From Oscillospiraceae bacterium (lineage in GTDB: Bacteria; Bacillota; Clostridia; Oscillospirales; Acutalibacteraceae), in the NCBI GenBank assembly GCA_902796295.1, contig CADBOL010000301.1, positions 1 to 12,773 of the forward strand: a stretch of 12,773 nt of DNA, given 5' to 3'. Made by a program: the position numbers and the translations under genes. This document shows positions 7,791-12,773 of the stretch, in pieces (position 1 is the stretch's first letter; every line of letters starts with the position of its first letter). Under the pieces are notes generated by a model. That model had not been told where the DNA came from, did no database searches, and worked only from the letters and a program-made list of their open reading frames with translations.

Positions 7791-7819
7791 TTTACTTTTA
7801 TTATCGTGTTTGATATAAT
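7791..7819 (+). promoter_or_regulatory. Sigma-A-type promoter for the TetR regulator and aminotransferase
   Basis: TTTACT (7791-7796, four of six consensus bases) and a perfect TATAAT (7814-7819) are spaced by 17 bp. Transcription would start near 7826, only five bases before the first in-frame ATG (7831) and about 29 bases before the preferred start at 7855. Confidence 0.7.
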
Positions 7820-7854
7820 CAAAATGCGAAATGAAAGGATTTGATTTTATATAT

Positions 7855-8418
7855 ATGGATAATACTCGAAGATCAAGAAAAAGAGAATCAACACATAATG
7901 CTCTTAAGCACAGCGCAAAGATGCAGTTTGAAAAATACGGAATAGAAAATGTGACTATTGAAGAAATATCAGAGGGCGCAGATGTTTCGCGTTCAACATT
8001 CTTTACTCACTTCGATTCACTTGACGACCTGCTGTCTCAGATTGCAAATGAAGAGATCGATGATATTATTTCTGCAGCATGTTCAGACGGAAAGATTGAT
8101 CTTGATGCTCTTTTCACTCAGCTTACCGATGATACATATAAGTATCCCTCGTTTATGTGTCAGATGCTCATGAAGAGCATTGTATCGGACGGAAACAGTT
8201 CTGTTTCAAAGATTATTTCACTTATGAGCAAAGAGCTGGAATCACGCGGATTCGGCGAATCATTTGAAAGTTTTTCTTCAGATGATGTTGCCTCGATTGT
8301 TATGGGAGCATTTTTCGGACTGATATTTAAAAAACTGGTCAATAAAGAAGAATTCAACGATGCGGACGATTTAAAAGAAACAATTAATAAATTGATTTAT
8401 ATTGTCAATAATAAATAA
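7855..8418 (+). CDS. TetR/AcrR-family transcriptional regulator
   Basis: A DNA-binding regulator of about 187 residues. Counting from the preferred start, the N-terminal helix-turn-helix covers about residues 14-58 and follows the TetR pattern: FEKYGIENVTIEEIS, then ADVSRSTFFTHFDSLDDLL, where the recognition helix and the F-x-H-F segment are typical. The C-terminal part (about 65-187) is helical and not conserved enough to suggest a ligand. Start choice is uncertain: an ATG at 7831 would add eight residues (MKGFDFIY) but sits five bases from the predicted transcription start with no ribosome binding site, while the ATG at 7855 follows AAAGGA (7834-7839) at a long spacing of 15 nt. I prefer 7855 because the extra residues are hydrophobic and unusual ahead of a TetR domain. 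The aminotransferase follows after 23 nt, so the regulator probably controls it together with itself through the palindrome at 7765-7786. Confidence 0.87.
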   Translation: MDNTRRSRKRESTHNALKHSAKMQFEKYGIENVTIEEISEGADVSRSTFFTHFDSLDDLLSQIANEEIDDIISAACSDGKIDLDALFTQLTDDTYKYPSFMCQMLMKSIVSDGNSSVSKIISLMSKELESRGFGESFESFSSDDVASIVMGAFFGLIFKKLVNKEEFNDADDLKETINKLIYIVNNK

Positions 8419-8441
8419 AAAATATATTTGGAGGAATAATC

Positions 8442-9938
8442 ATGAGCAACGGTTACGCTATCGAAAACTGGTCACCCGCACAGCCTATTTACAACAAGCT
8501 TCATTATCTTACTTCTCAGCCCATTTACTGTGTTGATGATGAAGAGCTCAAGAAGGATCTTGAGTATTTTGAAACCAAGTGTGCTAAATCAAAAGAAATC
8601 ACCACGGAGGCAAAGAATTATATCCCCGGCGGTGTTCAGCACAATCTTGCTTTCAACTATCCGTTCCCGATCTGCATCACAAAGGCGGAAGGCGCTTATC
8701 TCTATGACCTTGACGGAAACAAGTATTTTGATTTCCTTCAGGCAGGCGGCCCCACTATCCTGGGCAGCAACTATCCTGCCGTTCGTGAAAAGGCAATTCA
8801 ACTTATCAATGAATGCGGCCCCGTAACAGGTCTTTTCCATGAGGCTGAGCTTCTTCTTGCGAAAGAGATCAATAAGCATATGCCCGGCTGCGAGATGTTC
8901 CGTATGCTCGGTTCAGGTACCGAGTCTGTTATGGCGGCAATCCGTGTTGCCCGTAACGCCACAAAGAATAAGAGAATCATCAAAGTCGGCGGCGCTTATC
9001 ACGGCTGGTCCGATCAGATGGTATACGGCCTCAAGATACCCGGCTCAAGAGCTTTCCTCGAGTCATTCGGCATCCCCAAGGGCGCATACAGCACCACAGA
9101 CGAAGTCAGACCCAATGATCTTAACATGCTTGAGCAGATGCTCAAGGTCAACAAGCTTCGCGGCGGTACAGCGGCTGTTCTTGTAGAGCCCGTTGGTCCC
9201 GAAAGCGGCACCAGACCCGTTGACTTTGATTACAATAAAGGCGTACGTGAGCTCTGCGACAAATACGGCGCACTGTTTATCATGGATGAAGTTGTTACCG
9301 GATTCCGTATCGGTCTCGGCGGCGCTCAGGGTTACTTCGGCGTCACTCCCGATCTCACCATATTCGGTAAAGTCGTTGCCGGCGGTTATCCCTCGGCAGG
9401 CGGCGTAGGCGGAAAGAAAGAGTTCGTCAGCGGTATGGCAGCCGGTGTCGGCACAATGATGAAGAGAGCTTATGTCGGCGGTACTCTCGCGGCGAATCCG
9501 CTCTCAGCATTTGCCGGTTACACTGCAATCCAGGAAATCGAAAAGACCAATGCCTGCGAAAAAGCAGGTAAAGCCGGTGACAGAATCACTGCCGGCCTTC
9601 AGGGACTTATTGACAAGTATTCACTTCCGTTTGTTGCTTACAACCAGGGCTCCATCTGCCATCTTGAATGCTCCGGCGCAATGAGCTATGATTTCTCGTC
9701 AATGTTCCTTCCCAATTCCGTTATTCCCATGCTCAAGGCAAAGCCTGAAATGCTCCGCAGAAAAGTCGCTATGGAGCAGATGGGTGCAGCTTATATGGCT
9801 CACGGTATCGTTACTCTTGCCGGTTCACGTCTTTATACTTCACTCGCCGATACAGACGAGGTTGTTGATGAAGCACTCAATCACTTTGAGGATGTCTTCA
9901 AGACTGTTACCAAGTGCACGAGAAATCTTGATAAATAA
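8442..9938 (+). CDS. Class III PLP-dependent aminotransferase, glutamate-1-semialdehyde aminomutase-like
   Basis: A 498-residue cytosolic PLP enzyme of fold type I. Landmarks: PGGVQHN at 62-68, a phosphate-binding GSGTE at 157-161 (NSGTE in most relatives), AYHG at 185-188, VEPVGPESG at 248-256, MDEVVTGFR at 281-289 with D282 for the PLP nitrogen, FGK at 308-310 with K310 as the Schiff-base lysine, and GGTLAANP at 346-353. The overall pattern is closest to HemL and related aminotransferases, but an N-terminal extension of about 50 residues makes it longer than a usual HemL of about 430, and the loop after VEP differs from the HemL GNMG. A heme-pathway role is therefore doubtful, and no other heme genes are nearby; a catabolic transaminase is the alternative. 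GGAGG at 8430-8434 is seven bases upstream. Lys AAG and C-ending codons are frequent, suggesting high expression. Substrate unknown. Confidence 0.88.
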   Translation: MSNGYAIENWSPAQPIYNKLHYLTSQPIYCVDDEELKKDLEYFETKCAKSKEITTEAKNYIPGGVQHNLAFNYPFPICITKAEGAYLYDLDGNKYFDFLQAGGPTILGSNYPAVREKAIQLINECGPVTGLFHEAELLLAKEINKHMPGCEMFRMLGSGTESVMAAIRVARNATKNKRIIKVGGAYHGWSDQMVYGLKIPGSRAFLESFGIPKGAYSTTDEVRPNDLNMLEQMLKVNKLRGGTAAVLVEPVGPESGTRPVDFDYNKGVRELCDKYGALFIMDEVVTGFRIGLGGAQGYFGVTPDLTIFGKVVAGGYPSAGGVGGKKEFVSGMAAGVGTMMKRAYVGGTLAANPLSAFAGYTAIQEIEKTNACEKAGKAGDRITAGLQGLIDKYSLPFVAYNQGSICHLECSGAMSYDFSSMFLPNSVIPMLKAKPEMLRRKVAMEQMGAAYMAHGIVTLAGSRLYTSLADTDEVVDEALNHFEDVFKTVTKCTRNLDK

Positions 9939-9955
9939 TCTTATCCGAATAATTA

Positions 9956-9978
9956 AAGGGGCTCCTTGTGAGCCCCTT
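9956..9978 (+). terminator. Hairpin after the aminotransferase, weak or partial terminator
   Basis: AAGGGGCTC (9956-9964) pairs perfectly with GAGCCCCTT (9970-9978) around a 5-nt loop. The following sequence GATTCTTTG has only a poor T-tract, so termination may be partial and the stem may also protect the upstream message. The glycosyltransferase ribosome binding site (9987-9993) begins nine bases after the stem. Confidence 0.65.
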
Positions 9979-9998
9979 GATTCTTTGAGGTGATATTA

Positions 9999-10751
9999 AT
10001 GCTCCCTTCGGTTTCGGTTGTTATACCGGCACATAATGAAGAGAAGTATGTTGAGAGATGTATTGCTTCTGTAAAAGAAGCAGCGCGTGTATACGGCGGT
10101 GATGTTGAGATTACTGTTGTGTGCAACCGGTGCACCGACCGCACCGCATTTCTTGCTGAAAAAAACGGTTCCAAAGTCGTTTTTAATGAAGACAGATGTA
10201 TCGCAAAGGTGAGAAACGACGGTATAAAAGCATCTGCCGGTGATATTATTCTGACAATTGACTGCGATAACCGCATGACTCCGGGTACAATAAAAGAGGC
10301 TGTTTCTCTGCTTGAATCGGGCAGATATATAGGCGGAGGCGCCCCTATAAGATTTGAGAGATACTCATTTCCTCTCTGGTGCAATGATATCATGTGCCGT
10401 GTTTCATTTGGGCTTACCGGGCTTTACTGCGGTATCTTCTGGGCTGAGAAGAAAACATTTGAGGCAGTCGGCGGATTTACCGAGCTCAAAGCTTTTGAAG
10501 ATGCCGATACAGCGAAAAAGATTAAGAAATACGGCAAAAAACTCGGCAAAAAATATACCGTTCTCAAAGAAAACCATCTGATTAATTCCACCAGGAAATA
10601 TGATGATCTCGGCGACTGGCTTTATCTGAAACTGATGTTTAAGAACGCCGGGGCTTTTGTTAAAGCCGCCTTTGGAAATAAAGAAGGTCTCGACAGTCTT
10701 TTTGATGAATTATTCTATGATTACAATGACACTCCGCACGGAAAAACATGA
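9999..10751 (+). CDS. Family 2 glycosyltransferase
   Basis: A 250-residue GT-A-fold glycosyltransferase. The N-terminus reads SVSVVIPAHNEEKYVERCIASV, the nucleotide-sugar-binding start of GT2 enzymes. The metal-binding DxD motif is D88-C-D90 (LTIDCDNRMTPG), and FEDAD at 166-170 (E167, D168) supplies the usual catalytic-base acidic pair. No full membrane segment is evident, so it is probably cytosolic or membrane-associated. Donor and acceptor sugars cannot be inferred. GAGGTGA at 9987-9993, five bases upstream, supports the ATG at 9999; a GTG at 9990 overlaps that site and is rejected as a start. It sits downstream of a hairpin with no clear promoter of its own, so it probably depends on read-through from the aminotransferase transcript. 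A link to the aminotransferase and alcohol dehydrogenase chemistry is not obvious. Confidence 0.88.
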   Translation: MLPSVSVVIPAHNEEKYVERCIASVKEAARVYGGDVEITVVCNRCTDRTAFLAEKNGSKVVFNEDRCIAKVRNDGIKASAGDIILTIDCDNRMTPGTIKEAVSLLESGRYIGGGAPIRFERYSFPLWCNDIMCRVSFGLTGLYCGIFWAEKKTFEAVGGFTELKAFEDADTAKKIKKYGKKLGKKYTVLKENHLINSTRKYDDLGDWLYLKLMFKNAGAFVKAAFGNKEGLDSLFDELFYDYNDTPHGKT

Positions 10752-10762
10752 ATCGAAAATTG

Positions 10763-10791
10763 TTGCATATTAATAAATAATGTGCTAATAT
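10763..10791 (+). promoter_or_regulatory. Extended -10 promoter for the iron-type alcohol dehydrogenase
   Basis: TTGCAT (10763-10768) and TAATAT (10786-10791) lie 17 bp apart, and TGC immediately before the -10 gives an extended -10 element. The expected start near 10798 leaves a leader of about 29 nt. The spacer is almost wholly occupied by an inverted repeat. Confidence 0.62.
10765..10785. promoter_or_regulatory. Inverted repeat between -35 and -10, candidate operator of the dehydrogenase
   Basis: A 21-bp imperfect palindrome with half-sites GCAxATTAxT (10765-10774) and AxTAATxTGC (10776-10785) about a central base; eight of ten pairs match. It fills the promoter spacer, where a bound repressor would block RNA polymerase. 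The overlapping TTGTT...AATAA at 10760-10776 faintly resembles a Rex redox-repressor site but is a poor match to the usual consensus. Which regulator binds is unknown. Confidence 0.42.
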
Positions 10792-10826
10792 AAAATAGTT
10801 AAAACATTATGAAAGGAAGCGTTTCG

Positions 10827-12050
10827 ATGTCCGTATCACCGTTATCAGTTGCTGTCTGCAGAACCTATCAGGCAGGTTTCAAACTTGTTATGGGTACTAA
10901 CTTCTTTAATTGGAAAGAGCCGTATCTTCTTGAGGGCCCCGGTTCTATAAGAAAATTGCCCGCTCTTATCAAGTCAAAGGGTATTAACAGTGTACTTATC
11001 GTAACGGATAAAGGTCTCACCGGTCTTCATCTGCTTGACTCTTTATATGAAGAGCTTGATAACAGCAATATTAAATATAAAGTATTTGATGATGTTCAGC
11101 CCAATCCTTCAATTGAGAATATTGAGGCCGCCAAAGAGGCATATCTCGGCGGCGGATGCGAGGCTATTATAGCTTTCGGCGGCGGATCACCGATGGATTG
11201 CGCCAAAGCTGCCGGTGCAAGAGTTGCGAATCCCAAGATCAGCGTTCGCAAGATGAGAGGTCTTCTCAAAATCCGTAAGCCTTTACCTCCTCTTTTTGCC
11301 GTTCCCACAACTGCAGGCACCGGCTCTGAGGTTACTCTTGCGGCTGTTGTTACCGATGAGGAAACTCACGAGAAATGCCCGATTAACGATCCCAAGCTTC
11401 GCCCCGGATACGCCGTGCTTGATCCCGAGCTCACTGTCGGTCTTCCTCCCAAAGTAACTTCTACAACCGGTATGGACGCTCTTACTCATGCGGTTGAGGC
11501 ATATATCGGAAGAAGTAACGTTGCAAACACCGAGGACTATGCCAGAAAAGCGGTTAAACTGATTTTTGACAATATCCAGGTTGCATATAATGACGGTAAA
11601 AATATTGAGGCCAGAGGAAATATGCTCAAAGCTTCATATTACGCCGGTATGGCGTTCACAAGAGCTTATGTAGGATATGTTCACGCTATAGGCCACAATC
11701 TCGGCGGATTCTATCATATCCCTCACGGCCTTGCAATGGCGGTTATTCTTCCGTATGTTCTTGATTATTACGGAGAATCTGCTTACGAGAGACTCTCTCA
11801 GCTTGCTGATATCGCGGGGCTTGAGACATCCGGACTCAGTCAGGCTCAGAAGGCTCAGCTTTTCATTGCCAAGGTCAGAGAATACAATTCCGCTATGGGT
11901 ATCCCCGAGCATATTGATGGCATTCTCGAAAAAGATGTTCCCACTATTGCACAGAGAGCTCTCAAAGAAGGAAATCCTCTTTATCCCGTGCCGAAGCTTA
12001 TGGGATTTGATGAGTGTATGTATCTCATCAGAAAAATCGGCAATATATAA
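10827..12050 (+). CDS. Iron-containing (group III) alcohol dehydrogenase
   Basis: A 407-residue cytosolic NAD(P)-dependent dehydrogenase that interconverts an alcohol and an aldehyde. The nucleotide-binding domain has GGGSPMD at 118-124 and PTTAGTGSE at 160-168. The four metal ligands are in place: D217 and H221 (GMDALTHAVEAY), H286 (in HAIGH) and H300 (IPHG), with the same 4- and 14-residue spacings as in FucO. The AAAGGA at 10812-10817 with nine bases to the ATG at 10827 decides the start; an ATG at 10809 would overlap the ribosome binding site and add six residues. A leading segment of about 30 residues (MSVSPLSVAVCRTYQAGFKL...) precedes the catalytic domain, as in several Firmicutes relatives. 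It has its own promoter with a candidate operator. The substrate is not predictable: 4-hydroxybutyrate, 3-hydroxypropionate, isethionate, butanol and diol dehydrogenases all occur in this family. Confidence 0.93.
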   Translation: MSVSPLSVAVCRTYQAGFKLVMGTNFFNWKEPYLLEGPGSIRKLPALIKSKGINSVLIVTDKGLTGLHLLDSLYEELDNSNIKYKVFDDVQPNPSIENIEAAKEAYLGGGCEAIIAFGGGSPMDCAKAAGARVANPKISVRKMRGLLKIRKPLPPLFAVPTTAGTGSEVTLAAVVTDEETHEKCPINDPKLRPGYAVLDPELTVGLPPKVTSTTGMDALTHAVEAYIGRSNVANTEDYARKAVKLIFDNIQVAYNDGKNIEARGNMLKASYYAGMAFTRAYVGYVHAIGHNLGGFYHIPHGLAMAVILPYVLDYYGESAYERLSQLADIAGLETSGLSQAQKAQLFIAKVREYNSAMGIPEHIDGILEKDVPTIAQRALKEGNPLYPVPKLMGFDECMYLIRKIGNI

Positions 12051-12064
12051 TAATTATTAAAAAG

Positions 12065-12092
12065 GGAGGTTTCGTCAGAAACCTCCTGTTTT
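12065..12092 (+). terminator. Intrinsic terminator after the alcohol dehydrogenase
   Basis: GGAGGTTTC (12065-12073) pairs perfectly with GAAACCTCC (12078-12086) around the tetraloop GTCA, followed by TGTTTT. The stem begins 14 bases after the stop codon. The T-tract is short and interrupted, so some read-through into the FAD dehydrogenase, whose start is 16 bases farther on, is possible. Confidence 0.8.
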
Positions 12093-12108
12093 GAAATGGG
12101 GAAACTAA

Positions 12109-12773
12109 ATGAATTATGATGTAATTATAGTCGGAGCCGGTCCCGGCGGAATATTTTCGGCCTATGAATTGATAACATTAAGACCGGAGCTGAAAATTGC
12201 CGTATTTGAGGCGGGCAGGGAGCTTTCTAAGCGCAAGTGCCCGATTAACGGAGATACGGTAAAAAGCTGTATCGGCTGCTCCACCTGTTCAATCATGAGC
12301 GGTTTCGGCGGAGCCGGAGCTTTCTCCGACGGGAAGTATAATATCACCAATGATTTCGGAGGCACTCTCTACGAATATATAGGCAGGGAAAAAGCCATCG
12401 AATTAATGAAATATGTTGACGGTGTGAATATGGCTAACGGAGGAGAGGGTACCAAGCTCTACTCCACATCCGGCACATCATTCAAAAAGAAGTGCATTGA
12501 AAATAAGCTGACTTTGCTTGACGCTTCGGTACGCCATCTCGGCACCGACAAAAACTATGTTGTCCTTGATAATCTCTATTCTTTTCTCAAAGATAAAATC
12601 GATTTTTATTTTATGTCACCGGTTAATTCCGTTGAAAAGACTGATTCCGGTTATAAAGTTATATATAACGGCGGAAGCTTAAGTGCCAAGTACTGTATCA
12701 TCTCCGTCGGCAGAAGCGGCAGTAAGTGGATGCAGAAAGTATGCGAGGAGCTCGATATTCCCACCGAGTCAAA
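12109..12773 (+). CDS. COG2509-type FAD-dependent dehydrogenase, N-terminal part
   Basis: The first 221 codons of a flavoprotein that runs off the right edge. The N-terminus reads MNYDVIIVGAGPGGIFSAYEL, a Rossmann FAD-binding GxGxxG motif (about residues 9-14), and an acidic residue (FEAGRE, E39) sits at the end of the second strand where it would hold the ribose. Then comes a cysteine-rich stretch with C44 and C54-x2-C57-x2-C60, followed by GFGGAGAFSDGK at about 65-76, which is characteristic of the uncharacterised FAD-dependent dehydrogenases of COG2509. Around residues 189-205 a second Rossmann-like strand pair (KYCIISVGRSG) is visible. The ribosome binding site is weak (TGGGGA ending at 12102), and the gene follows the dehydrogenase terminator by 16 bases with no convincing promoter of its own, so it may depend on read-through. 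The reaction is unknown; the Cys cluster suggests an iron-sulfur or metal site, which is inference. Confidence 0.85.
   Translation, partial: MNYDVIIVGAGPGGIFSAYELITLRPELKIAVFEAGRELSKRKCPINGDTVKSCIGCSTCSIMSGFGGAGAFSDGKYNITNDFGGTLYEYIGREKAIELMKYVDGVNMANGGEGTKLYSTSGTSFKKKCIENKLTLLDASVRHLGTDKNYVVLDNLYSFLKDKIDFYFMSPVNSVEKTDSGYKVIYNGGSLSAKYCIISVGRSGSKWMQKVCEELDIPTES

Noticed and set aside
9953..10393. A 146-codon minus-strand open frame under the glycosyltransferase
   Set aside because: It overlaps the hairpin and the conserved N-terminal half of the glycosyltransferase, and its translation looks like no known protein.
10760..10777. Bona fide Rex operator upstream of the alcohol dehydrogenase
   Set aside because: Only the left half resembles the TTGTTAA half-site; the right half matches about four of seven positions. 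It is kept only as a weak alternative under the inverted-repeat finding.
12023..12051. TATAAT at 12046-12051 as a promoter for the FAD dehydrogenase
   Set aside because: The hexamer overlaps the end of the alcohol dehydrogenase gene, the matching -35 position reads TCTCAT, and the transcript would run straight into the terminator at 12065-12092.
1..12773. CRISPR array, toxin-antitoxin pair, transposase, phage genes, tRNA or rRNA genes, riboswitch
   Set aside because: I found no regularly spaced repeats, terminal inverted repeats, recombinase motifs or tRNA/rRNA signatures, and the leaders are all too short (about 25-30 nt) for a riboswitch.

Overview
The window looks like chromosomal core sequence from a low-to-mid GC Gram-positive bacterium, most likely an anaerobic Clostridia-type fermenter. 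The support is strong AGGAGG-type ribosome binding sites, sigma-A-like promoters with 17-bp spacers, hairpin terminators, an oxygen-sensitive iron-type alcohol dehydrogenase and a family of FAD dehydrogenase common in Clostridia. I see no phage, transposon, CRISPR array or RNA gene. No stretch of more than about 160 bp lacks a gene.

Layout. Bases 1-1163 (minus strand) hold the 5' end of an RlmD/TrmA-type rRNA methyltransferase preceded by a CPBP-family membrane protease; both read leftward from a promoter at 1196-1224. The 1164-1324 intergenic region is a divergent promoter region. From it, five plus-strand genes run with gaps of 1, 2, 12 and 18 nt to a strong terminator at 7708-7740: glycogen phosphorylase (glgP), tRNA adenosine deaminase (tadA), a TRIC/UPF0126 membrane protein, a secreted alpha/beta hydrolase with an altered nucleophile elbow, and an unrecognised multi-pass membrane protein.

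A second region begins at 7765 with a palindrome and a promoter. It encodes a TetR-family regulator, a HemL-like class III aminotransferase, a hairpin, a family 2 glycosyltransferase, then a separate promoter containing an inverted repeat, an iron-containing alcohol dehydrogenase, a second hairpin, and the 5' part of a COG2509-type FAD dehydrogenase that runs off the right edge.

How the genes may work together. GlgP releases glucose-1-phosphate from glycogen, while tadA and the membrane genes appear to share its transcript without an obvious common pathway. In the second region the aminotransferase and alcohol dehydrogenase could form an amine/amino acid to aldehyde to alcohol route under TetR control, but the substrate cannot be read from the sequence. 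I found no clear new defence or mobile system. The best leads are the regulated aminotransferase/dehydrogenase locus and the hydrolase plus membrane-protein pair.
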